DNA of 53,320 bases from NCBI GenBank assembly GCA_049613665.1, contig JBMZCV010000009.1, positions 1-53,320 on the forward strand, in the 5' to 3' direction. The stretch is from JBMZCV01 sp049613665. GTDB lineage: Bacteria; Bacteroidota; Bacteroidia; Chitinophagales; UBA2359. The position numbers were made by a program, and so were the translations under genes. The first letter of the stretch is position 1, and every line of letters begins with the position of its first letter. Shown piece after piece: positions 9,091 to 16,892 of the stretch. The notes beneath the pieces are model-generated. The model was given only the letters and a program-made list of their open reading frames with translations, made no database searches and had not been told where the DNA came from.

Positions 9091-10345
9091 ATTCCAAATA
9101 CGTTTCAATTTTTTCTAAAATAATAGCTGTTCCACCAAGATGATTTTTTACATACTTGCTGGCTGCTACACTTTTTTCATTATATATAATTGGTTTTTTT
9201 TCAAAATCCAACAAAGCTTTGCTCAAATCAGTAGCATTCCGAATTGAAGTAGCTACTTTTAAGTCTATCAAATCTTTTGCCTCTTGAAAAGCATGATAAT
9301 TTGTCCCAAAAAAAATAGGCATTCCAAAAACTGCTGCTTCCAATACATTGTGAATGCCTACGCCAAAACCGCCACCAATATAAGCATAATCAGCGTATTG
9401 ATAAATGCTCGACAACATACCGATATTATCAATAATCAACACTTTTTTGTTCCAGGCTCTACTATTTTCCAAATTGGAATATCGCACGGTATCGTAATGC
9501 AAAGCAGTTTCTAACTCCTTCATTTGCGAATTTTTAATTTCGTGAGGAGCAATAACAAAGCAAAATTTTTCTAAAAAAATAGCTTGATGTATCAACTTGG
9601 CAATCAACATGTCGTCTTTTGGCCAACTGCTACCAATAATCATCATTTTTCGCTTGCCTTTGAAACGCTTAATAGCTGCCAAATCTTGCACACTTTTGCT
9701 ATGTTCAAATACTCTATCAAAACGAGTATCTGGAGCTACGCTTGTTTGTCTGATATTTATTTTGTGCAAAAGCTCTTCCGATTTTTCATTTTGCACAAAA
9801 ATATGAGTTGTTTGTTTCAAAATATTGCAAAACAAATTTCCATAAGGCTTAAAAAATATTTGAGATGGCCGAAAAATAGCCGACACAACGAAGTTAGGTA
9901 TGTTTTTTTGTTTCAACTGCGTAAAATAATGATACCAAAACTCATATTTCACAAAAATAGCCAAATCAGGTTGCACAAGTTCAATGAATTTTCGTGCATT
10001 TTGTTTTGTATCTAAAGGCAAATAATAAATGTAGTCAGCTTTGTCATAATTTTTGCGAATTTCGTAGCCAGAAGGCGAAAAAAAAGTTAAGATAATAATT
10101 ATATTTTCATGTTCTTTTTTAATAGCTTCTATGAGCGGCCGCCCTTGCTCAAATTCTCCTAAAGAAGCACAATGTAGCCAAACACGAGTTTCTGAATTAA
10201 CCGTTTTTTTATTAAAATCTTTACTTATTTTTCTAAAAACACCTTTTCTACCTTCTATCCAAAGCTTTGCTTTTTTGTTGAAAAGTGCTGCTATACGAAT
10301 TGAAAAATAGTAACAAAAAATAATTATATTATACAAAAAAAGCAT
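9089..10345 (-). CDS. waaA: 3-deoxy-D-manno-octulosonic acid (Kdo) transferase
   Basis: WaaA (KdtA) transfers Kdo from CMP-Kdo to lipid A precursor at the inner face of the inner membrane, the first step of LPS core assembly. I chose the ATG at 10345 (418 aa) over an upstream TTG because MLFLYNIIIFCYYFSIRIAA aligns with the usual membrane-anchoring start of this family. Visible motifs are KAKLWIEGRKG, HCASLGEFEQGRPLI (acceptor-side catalytic Glu region), FFSPSGYE, KYEFWYHY, AIFRPSQIFF, APDTRFDRV and YIGGGFGVGIHNVLEAAVFG (donor-binding GT-B C-lobe). Length and motif order are normal. It lies 48 bases after a lipoprotein gene on the same strand and may be co-transcribed with it. Confidence 0.95.
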   Translation of the reverse strand: MLFLYNIIIFCYYFSIRIAALFNKKAKLWIEGRKGVFRKISKDFNKKTVNSETRVWLHCASLGEFEQGRPLIEAIKKEHENIIIILTFFSPSGYEIRKNYDKADYIYYLPLDTKQNARKFIELVQPDLAIFVKYEFWYHYFTQLKQKNIPNFVVSAIFRPSQIFFKPYGNLFCNILKQTTHIFVQNEKSEELLHKINIRQTSVAPDTRFDRVFEHSKSVQDLAAIKRFKGKRKMMIIGSSWPKDDMLIAKLIHQAIFLEKFCFVIAPHEIKNSQMKELETALHYDTVRYSNLENSRAWNKKVLIIDNIGMLSSIYQYADYAYIGGGFGVGIHNVLEAAVFGMPIFFGTNYHAFQEAKDLIDLKVATSIRNATDLSKALLDFEKKPIIYNEKSVAASKYVKNHLGGTAIILEKIETYLE

Positions 10346-10393
10346 AAGTAAATTTTTGGTTATCAGAATATTGGTCAATTAATTCAATGCTGC

Positions 10394-11149
10394 TTATTGC
10401 TTATAATCTAAAATCTTTATTTTCACGATATGCCCATTTTCTGCTCTTTCTGGCCACGGCAAAGGATTGGTGCTATCGCCTGTTGTCAAAACCCATTGTT
10501 CTTTTTCTATCAGCCCAACACCTTTTGCATATCGCTCGGTACTATACACTTTGTCGATACCATCTTCGCAGTCTTTTTGCAAAATACTTACCGTTTCATC
10601 AAAAGCCAAATTGTTGAGCATATACATTTCTGTCGTTTGTTCATATTCATATTCCCACTCCAAGCTTCGGCAAGCAGGCAACGAAATGCCATCGTAATCG
10701 AACCGAAAATAATAGCCATTTCCAAGCCATGTTTTGCCCATTCTAATCGGAAAAACCAACTTGATATGTCGCAATTCGCCTTCCATTCTAATGGCTTGTT
10801 GCTTGGTGGTAGTATCTACCAAAGCATACCAAACTTTCGGCACAATATCGTCCCAATTTTCGGTTTGGTCATAGCGAACATAGCGGTGTAACAAGCGAGC
10901 CATATTTCCCTCATTATCCGTAAAACTTTCGCCATACACTTCTTTTACTTGTGTTGTAAAGCTATTTACCTCACCGATAAAATTGTCATAAACAATAGAA
11001 TCGACCTCGTGAATAGTCCAAAATCCCGAATCGATAGGAAAATAATCGTAGCCTTTTGCCAAATTGAGTTGTTGTGTTTCTGTTTCGCAAGCAGCTATGA
11101 GCATCAAAAAACAAATGAGGAAACTAATATTGGAAATATATTTTTGCAT
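10394..11149 (-). CDS. Hypothetical lipoprotein
   Basis: This 251-aa protein has a clear lipoprotein signal: hydrophobic residues 8-20 ending LIAAC, with Cys21 as the lipidation site. The mature part contains GYDYFPIDSGFWTIHEVDSI and later WYALVD, LVFPIRMGKTWLGN and YAKGVGLIEKE. That arrangement (short strands followed by a terminal GVGLI element) is common to Bacteroidota lipoproteins of unknown role, which I recall but cannot name. It precedes waaA with a short gap. A copy of the dispersed repeat begins 39 bases upstream of the start codon. Function unknown. Confidence 0.7.
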   Translation of the reverse strand: MQKYISNISFLICFLMLIAACETETQQLNLAKGYDYFPIDSGFWTIHEVDSIVYDNFIGEVNSFTTQVKEVYGESFTDNEGNMARLLHRYVRYDQTENWDDIVPKVWYALVDTTTKQQAIRMEGELRHIKLVFPIRMGKTWLGNGYYFRFDYDGISLPACRSLEWEYEYEQTTEMYMLNNLAFDETVSILQKDCEDGIDKVYSTERYAKGVGLIEKEQWVLTTGDSTNPLPWPERAENGHIVKIKILDYKQ

Positions 11150-11187
11150 ATTTTTTTAATTACAAATTATGAATGCGTAATCATAAA

Positions 11188-11298
11188 TTAAGTGCCAAGC
11201 ACTATTCAATAAACGGTCTATTCGTTGCTAACACATTGATGTTCAGCGTGTTAGCTCCAACGATATATGCACTTATTTTTGTCTGACTACTTACTTAG
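11188..11298 (+). repeat. Dispersed structured repeat, copy A (type copy)
   Basis: This 111-bp element begins TTAAGTGCCAAGCACT, whose AGTGC/GCACT arms form a small hairpin. The central hairpin (11227-11255) pairs GCTAACAC with GTGTTAGC, and the right end is GTCTGACTACTTACTTAG. A TATTTTTG box lies at 11274-11281. It lies 39 bases upstream of the lipoprotein start, with its left end facing the gene. Confidence 0.8.
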
Positions 11299-11479
11299 TT
11301 CTATTTGAGCTGTCAATTCGCAAATTACGAATTAACAATCACTATAAAGATGTGTAAAGATGGCTAAAAGTTGCAAGATTACAAAAAAGTGAATGCAAAA
11401 TTGTCTTGTAGCTTGCACTCATTTCTATCTTACAAAATTTACAAGCTAAAACTAAAAACTTATAACTAAAAATTAAAAA
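11299..11479. other. Remainder of intergenic region with simple AACTAAAA repeat
   Basis: There is no coding frame. A short inverted repeat (AATTCG...CGAATT) occurs near 11316, and a run of AACTAAAA/AATTAAAA units fills 11445-11482 just after the stop of the minus-strand deacetylase-like gene. Similar runs occur at 51607-51652 and 51967-51992. Confidence 0.55.
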
Positions 11480-12790
11480 TTATTTATCCGCTGCTGCTTC
11501 CTCCACGATTTGCTCATACACATCTCGCCAGCCTTCCCAACCATGTGTATCACTAAGTCCGTTGTTGTGCCAAAGCGTCATAAACAAACCATCAACCGCT
11601 TTTACCTCATTAATAATTTTTCTGACTGCCGCAAGTCCTTCCTCTGGCGAAAGTTTCATATAATCACGCATTGTTACATCCATAACCATAAAAGGAAAAA
11701 TACGCAAATTGGTTTTTATTTCGAGATTCAAATCATAAAAATAATAAGTTGAAGCTGTACTAGCTCGAAAACCCAACTGCGAAGGGTAACCCATAGAAAA
11801 GTCTTCTCGCACATCTAGCTCAATCAAATCTTGATAGGTTTGTGGAATATTCAATTTGACGTAATGTTGTCGGCTCTGGTCTATTCTTTTTTTTAAAACC
11901 GCTGACAGGTTTTCAATTTCTTGTGCTAGTATTTTTTTCTTTTCATTCGACTGATAAGATGGATGAATACCTACATCAAAATGGTCGCCAATGATTTGAA
12001 TCAACTCTTGATATTCTAAATTTATGAGCGGTATGTTTTTGTCATAAACTCCATAATCTCCCACCAAAAAAAAATAGATTGGACGCAAATCATACTTTTT
12101 GTGCAAATTGAGCTGCCATTTATAAGTGTCGTAAGGGTCTTTTTCGCCCTGAAACAAAACACGAGTACGTCTTGCGATTTCTTTAAAATTGCCATAGCGA
12201 ATTGCTGAAGCATAGCCTCCCAAATTTCGCAACACTCCTTTGCTCCGATACGCATAAGCAATATCTATATCATAAGAAGGAATAAAACAATAATCTTTTT
12301 TTCGGAAAACTATATCTGGATAGCGTTTTGCTAAAGCTTGTTGCAATTTCAACACCCATTTATCGACAACTGGCTGCTGCAAAAAACCCTCCTGATAAGC
12401 CAAACTATTGGTAGCAGGATAGCGGTTGTGTTGGTCTTTTACGCTAGGCAAATATTCTTCATATCTGCTAATTAAATAAAAACTAGCTGCAAAAGGGTCA
12501 AATGGCAAATCAGAATTGTTGTTGCTAATAAAAAAAATAGGTATATCCTCAAATGTACTCATTTTTATTTTTTGCAACTTAATTCCACGTTCAAATAACA
12601 AAGGCGAAGCATAAAAAAATAACTCTTCTTCAAATTGTCGGCTACTATAATTGAGTTTTGGCCCTTCAAAATCAATAAACTCTTGTTTATCAAGTGTAAA
12701 ATTCCAATCAATACCCAGCATGAGCGGAAATATTTGATCAAAAATATAGCGAAGCCTATTCGTCATTTTGGTAGAATATATCAGCAACAT
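11480..12790 (-). CDS. Polysaccharide deacetylase-family protein
   Basis: This 436-aa cytosolic-looking protein (no signal peptide) has an N-terminal region of about 150 residues typical of Bacteroidota members (LLIYSTKMTNRLRYIFD and SFYLISRYEEYL). A NodB-like deacetylase region follows: FIPSYDIDIAYAY with the metal/catalytic Asp pair, DVGIHPSYQS with the metal-binding His, SRQHYVKL, and MTLWHNNGLSDTH near the end. The family usually removes N-acetyl groups from glycans, and in this subfamily the substrate is not known. The start is ATG 12790; a second ATG eight codons in is possible. It leads a minus-strand series with the lipoprotein and waaA, which suggests an envelope-glycan role by context only. 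Confidence 0.85.
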   Translation of the reverse strand: MLLIYSTKMTNRLRYIFDQIFPLMLGIDWNFTLDKQEFIDFEGPKLNYSSRQFEEELFFYASPLLFERGIKLQKIKMSTFEDIPIFFISNNNSDLPFDPFAASFYLISRYEEYLPSVKDQHNRYPATNSLAYQEGFLQQPVVDKWVLKLQQALAKRYPDIVFRKKDYCFIPSYDIDIAYAYRSKGVLRNLGGYASAIRYGNFKEIARRTRVLFQGEKDPYDTYKWQLNLHKKYDLRPIYFFLVGDYGVYDKNIPLINLEYQELIQIIGDHFDVGIHPSYQSNEKKKILAQEIENLSAVLKKRIDQSRQHYVKLNIPQTYQDLIELDVREDFSMGYPSQLGFRASTASTYYFYDLNLEIKTNLRIFPFMVMDVTMRDYMKLSPEEGLAAVRKIINEVKAVDGLFMTLWHNNGLSDTHGWEGWRDVYEQIVEEAAADK

Positions 12791-13269
12791 ATTTTTTTAT
12801 TTTTGGAAAAAAAAATGATTTGTTTGATAGCCATAAAAAACAAAAATTCTTGTTTTTCTGTTTTGGCAAGCTACTCAAAAAGCTGTTAAAAATGAAATAT
12901 CTATTCATTTTGTTGCTAGAAAATAAGCATATTCCATAGTTTCTATCTTTATAAACAACTTACAAATATTGGCAAGGTTTATGCTAGACAATGATTGAGC
13001 ATGATACTTCTTTTTTTAGCATTAGGCATCTAAACAAAAATAATGTGACATCTTCTTGAAGCTACTACCTTAATTTTTTTAACGCATTAGCAACAAATCA
13101 GTCATTTAGTTGAATAACATTTAGTACTTAAAAAAAGTTGTCTCTTCTAAAACAGTAATTTTTCAAAAAGGTTTTTAAAATAAAAATATTTTTAGTATTT
13201 TGAAATATACTTTTTTAATATAAATAAAAACTTGCACAAATTACAATACTTTCACTCCAAAGATTTTAA
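12791..13269. other. Divergent intergenic region carrying repeat copy J
   Basis: This lies between two divergent starts and holds the promoters of both neighbours by position. The only structure I recognise is repeat copy J (13031-13131). Confidence 0.5.
13031..13131 (-). repeat. Dispersed structured repeat, copy J
   Basis: This full-length but diverged copy is in reverse orientation. Read on the minus strand it goes TTAAGTACTAAATG, then TTGCTAATGCGTT, then GTCACATTATTTTTGTTTA. It ends 139 bases before the HYR-protein start. Confidence 0.65.
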
Positions 13270-16200
13270 ATGATGACTAATTCCTTTGCAAATCAAATAC
13301 TTATAAGTTTGTTTTTTTTACTATGTGTTCAAAATAGTTTTGCCCAAGATTGTGGCTTGCCTACACTAAACTGCCAAGATATAACGGTTTCTATCAATGA
13401 AAATGGCATTGCAACTGTTCAAGCTATTGACTTTAATAGTGGTAGTGCTGTTCCTTGTGGACTTGTCTCTGCAACGGTCTATCCGAGTAGCTTTTCGTGC
13501 CAAGATGTAGGCGAAAACGAAGTGCTGATTACTGTTTTAGACCAAGCAGGAAACATAGCTACTTGCTCAACAAGTATTCTGGTAGAAGACAATGATTTTC
13601 CTGTGCTAACAAACTGCCCTGAAAATATATCGGCTGTGGCTTTGCCTAATATTTGCGGAGCTTTTGTCAATTGGTCTCCTCCTAGCTTTCCTGTCGAAAA
13701 TTGCGTTATTGTAAATGTCGTGGCTTCTCATATTCCAAATGATTTTTTTCCTGTTGGCACTACAATGGTTAGTTATGTCGCCAATGATTTATCTGGAAAT
13801 ACGGTTTCTTGCTTTTTTGAAGTTACCGTAACAGATAATGAAAGCCCTACTTTTAGCAATTGTACTGACGATGTTTTTATTTTTGTGACCGAAGAAAATG
13901 TATGTGAGCAAGTAGCATCTTGGCTTCCACCAACAGCCAACGATAATTGTGCAGTAGCCAATATCGAAAGTTCGCATCAAATAGGCGATGTATTTTCTTT
14001 AGGCACAACAACGGTTGTTTATACGGCTACTGATGAAAGTGGAAATGCTGCTAATTGTCAATTTGATGTTATTTTAATAGATAATGCAAAACCTACTTTC
14101 AGCAATTATCCTAATGATATAAATGTTAGCACAACTCAAAATGCTTGTTCGGCAATTGCAACATGGAATGAGCCTGTGGCAAATGATTGTAGTGATTTTG
14201 AAATAACAAGCAATTTTGCATCTAGCGATAGTTTTCCTTTAGGCACAACAACGGTTATTTATACGGCTACTGACTTTTCTGGAAATGAAAATACTTGCCA
14301 ATTTGATGTCATTGTAACCGATAATAATGCTCCAATTTTCAATAATTGCCCCAACAATATTACTATTAATACGCTTCAAAATGCTTGTTCGGCCGTTGCA
14401 ACATGGAATGAGCCAACGGCAACTGATTGTAGTGATTTTGAGATAACGAGCAATTTTAATGCTGGCGATAACTTTCCTTTAGGCACAACAACGGTTGTTT
14501 ATACGGCTATTGATTTGGAAGGAAATGAAAATATTTGCAGTTTTGAAGTTGCGGTAATCGACAATGAATCGCCAGAAATTGCAAACTGCCCAAGTGATAT
14601 AGAAATAAATGCAGAAAGTGGTTTATGTGGTGCTGTTGTGCATTGGGAAATGCCAAATGTTGCGGACAATTGTGAGATTTTTATGTTTTTTAGCGATGAT
14701 GTTTCTGGCGACTTCTTTGATGTTGGCACAACAACAATTAGCTATACGGCAACTGATTTGGCTGGAAATTCGGCAAATTGCAGCTTCAATATCACTGTTT
14801 TAGACAATGAAATGCCTATTTTAAATGTTCCAAATGAAATAAATACTTGCGAATCTGTTGTTTTTTTCGACGAAAATATGGGTTTTGACTATTGCAGCAA
14901 CACTACTTTAATTTTTACGCCACCATCTGGCACAAGTTTTCCACTAGGCACAAGCATCGTAGAAGTACAGGCTATGGACGAAGCAGGCAATTCGAGTTTC
15001 GATAGTTTTATCGTCAATTATGGCGTGATGAATGAAGATTTGAGCATCACAACCTCCGATTATAATGGCTTCAACAATCGCTGTTTCGATAGCGGAGATG
15101 CGTGGGCAAAAGTAGCTGTAATGGACGAAAGCATTTATAGTTTCGAGTGGTCAGATGGCCAAACAACTGCTACGGCTCACAACTTAGATGCTGGTGTATA
15201 TAGCGTTACGGTAAACAGTGGTATGTCTTGTTCGCAAGTTTTGCAAGTCGTTATCAATCAACCGACAAGCTTATTTTGTAGTGCTTTTGCCGAAGATGCT
15301 TTGTGTTATAATGAACCTTCTGGAGCAGTAAACGCTACCATAGCAGGCGGAACACCTCCTTATGATTATCATTGGCAAACGCCAGACGGCATAAACAATG
15401 ATATTAATATCGAAAATGCAAGAGTAGGCAGCTATGTTTTGACAGTAACAGATGCAAATGATTGTGCTTGCTCAAAAACAGTACAAGTAAACGAACCTTT
15501 GCCTTTTCAGCTCATTTCTGGAGCAGAAGTAAACAATAATCTTGTTACGGTTGGCTCAAACAATTATTATATACATAATTTTGAATTGTCAGGTGGCACA
15601 GCACCATATTACTACAATTGGTCTAGCAGTGGATATTTGCGAAAAGCAGTTTTAGATATTGGCGAAATAGCGGTTATTTATCAAAGCAACACGCAATGGA
15701 GTGTCACGATTACAGATGCAAATGGCTGCGGAAATACTGGCGAGGGTTTTATCATCAGCAATGTTGCTGAAATAGATATATTCTCTCCGCTTGTGGTGGA
15801 TAGCTATGAAATTACGCCAACACATGCTACTGCAAATACTGGCAGCATTGATATTTCGGTGCAAGGTGGCGATGGCAATTATACCTATGAATGGTATGGT
15901 GCAAGCGGCCTTATTTCGACAAGTGAAGATGTGAACGAGTTGGAAATGGGTTGGTACACCGTATTTGTGAGCGATGGTAGCGGCCACACCACAACAGGCT
16001 GGTATTGGGTATCTCCAACAAGGCGAGGACGTGGCAAAATTCCTAGCGATAGCAATGCTAATGTGGCTTTAAATGTCTTTCCAAATCCTTGCGTTTCGGA
16101 GTCTTATGTCGAATTTTGGTCACGGCATGCAGGCATGACAGAAGTGAGTTTATACGGCACAGATTACAAAAAAATAGCAATTTTGTTTCAAGAAGAAATA

Positions 16201-16326
16201 GATACTGAAACGATTTATAATATACCGATAAATATTGATAAATTGAATTTGACAGAAGGTGTGTATATCGTGCATATCAAAACGAGTGCTGGGCAAGGGC
16301 ATAAGAAATTGGTGGTTTTGAAGTAG
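13270..16326 (+). CDS. Large HYR/SprB-repeat surface protein with T9SS sorting domain
   Basis: The 1018-aa secreted protein has a signal peptide of 25-26 residues (ending NSFAQ). Six HYR-type immunoglobulin-like repeats of 80-83 residues then run from about residue 108 to 590, each with the family pattern N-x-x-P-x-F-x-N-C-P, FPLGTTTVxYTATD and GNxxxCxFxVxVxDN. After these come SprB-type segments (about 600-790; GGTPPYDYHWQTPDG and GSYVLTVTDANDC) and another strand-rich module. The last ~80 residues are a type A T9SS sorting domain (from about 936; LNVFPNPC, ending KKLVVLK). The third HYR unit has Tyr in place of the usual Cys (SNYPND). The role is probably adhesion or extracellular matrix; no catalytic motif. 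A convincing simple terminator is absent, but a 17-bp inverted repeat lies 115 bases downstream. Confidence 0.92.
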   Translation: MMTNSFANQILISLFFLLCVQNSFAQDCGLPTLNCQDITVSINENGIATVQAIDFNSGSAVPCGLVSATVYPSSFSCQDVGENEVLITVLDQAGNIATCSTSILVEDNDFPVLTNCPENISAVALPNICGAFVNWSPPSFPVENCVIVNVVASHIPNDFFPVGTTMVSYVANDLSGNTVSCFFEVTVTDNESPTFSNCTDDVFIFVTEENVCEQVASWLPPTANDNCAVANIESSHQIGDVFSLGTTTVVYTATDESGNAANCQFDVILIDNAKPTFSNYPNDINVSTTQNACSAIATWNEPVANDCSDFEITSNFASSDSFPLGTTTVIYTATDFSGNENTCQFDVIVTDNNAPIFNNCPNNITINTLQNACSAVATWNEPTATDCSDFEITSNFNAGDNFPLGTTTVVYTAIDLEGNENICSFEVAVIDNESPEIANCPSDIEINAESGLCGAVVHWEMPNVADNCEIFMFFSDDVSGDFFDVGTTTISYTATDLAGNSANCSFNITVLDNEMPILNVPNEINTCESVVFFDENMGFDYCSNTTLIFTPPSGTSFPLGTSIVEVQAMDEAGNSSFDSFIVNYGVMNEDLSITTSDYNGFNNRCFDSGDAWAKVAVMDESIYSFEWSDGQTTATAHNLDAGVYSVTVNSGMSCSQVLQVVINQPTSLFCSAFAEDALCYNEPSGAVNATIAGGTPPYDYHWQTPDGINNDINIENARVGSYVLTVTDANDCACSKTVQVNEPLPFQLISGAEVNNNLVTVGSNNYYIHNFELSGGTAPYYYNWSSSGYLRKAVLDIGEIAVIYQSNTQWSVTITDANGCGNTGEGFIISNVAEIDIFSPLVVDSYEITPTHATANTGSIDISVQGGDGNYTYEWYGASGLISTSEDVNELEMGWYTVFVSDGSGHTTTGWYWVSPTRRGRGKIPSDSNANVALNVFPNPCVSESYVEFWSRHAGMTEVSLYGTDYKKIAILFQEEIDTETIYNIPINIDKLNLTEGVYIVHIKTSAGQGHKKLVVLK
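14097..14576 (+). repeat. Two near-identical 240-bp tandem units inside the HYR gene
   Basis: The units at 14097-14336 and 14337-14576 share long identical blocks, such as GCAACATGGAATGAGCC and TTTAGGCACAACAACGGTT. They encode HYR repeats 3 and 4, so this is a recent internal duplication compared with the more diverged flanking units. Confidence 0.85.
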
Positions 16327-16440
16327 CATAAAAAACGAAAAGGTGGTTGTAAAAATCATCGCTATTGAGCTAGAATAAAGGCAAAACATTTTTCTATTTT
16401 GTGTCTTTACGAGGCGTTTAGCGAAACGAAACAACGAAGT

Positions 16441-16508
16441 AATTCCGAATGATAAGCCGACAAAATGAAGTCGTAAAACTTCTTTTATTCTGCTTATCAT
16501 TCGGAATT
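16441..16508. repeat. 17-bp perfect inverted repeat with nested stem
   Basis: AATTCCGAATGATAAGC at 16441-16457 is exactly complementary to 16492-16508. The 34-base interior contains a second small stem (GAAGT/ACTTC). T-rich sequence follows, so it may act as a terminator for the HYR gene. The preceding GCGTTTAGCGAAACGAAAC motif resembles small dispersed repeats found in other Bacteroidota (recollection). Confidence 0.7.
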
Positions 16509-16538
16509 GTTTTTTGTTAAAGTATTACAAAGTTATTT

Positions 16539-16634
16539 TTATTTCCCTTTCTCTTCCAAATCCTTCAACAAAGCTTTAAAAGCTGCTTCATTCCGCAAAA
16601 AACTTATCAAAAAAAAGATATACCACAAAATATA
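16539..16634 (-). pseudogene. Possible C-terminal coding relic
   Basis: Read on the minus strand, 31 codons end in SFLRNEAAFKALLKDLEEKGK and then a stop. This resembles the last helix of TPR-type proteins, which often end in a PxFxALLKxL pattern. No upstream part of such a gene remains. Chance is possible in a frame this short. Confidence 0.3.
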
Positions 16635-16683
16635 CTAGCTACAAAACCATTGATGCTTAAATAATGTTATATTAAAGGCCTTA

Positions 16684-16793
16684 TTAAGTGCCAAATACCG
16701 TTTATTATACACACTGACTTGAGCTAATGTATTGATATTCATTTTGTTAGTTTTCACGATTTGTAAAATAAATCTGTCTGACTACTTACTTAA
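16684..16793 (+). repeat. Dispersed structured repeat, copy B
   Basis: This full-length copy (110 bp) begins TTAAGTGCCAAATACC, has central arms GCTAATGTATTGA / TTCATTTTGTTAG, and ends CTGTCTGACTACTTACTTAA. It lies 99 bases before the S9 peptidase start, with its right end facing the gene. Confidence 0.75.
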
Positions 16794-16892
16794 AAACAAA
16801 AAATTATATCATAAGACAAGAAGCTGCTTTGTTAAGCCAAAGGATAAAATTTAGACAGCTTCTAAGATAAGTATCAAATAAAATAAAAAACT

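Larger units (their letters stand above)
16327..16892. other. Intergenic region with inverted repeat, coding relic and repeat copy B
   Basis: Holds a 17-bp inverted repeat (16441-16508), a short minus-strand frame resembling a protein C terminus (16539-16634), and dispersed repeat copy B (16684-16793). No intact gene is seen. Confidence 0.6.

Noticed and set aside
9284..10015. Several plus-strand frames opposite waaA
   Set aside because: All are antisense to the strongly supported WaaA and lack motifs.
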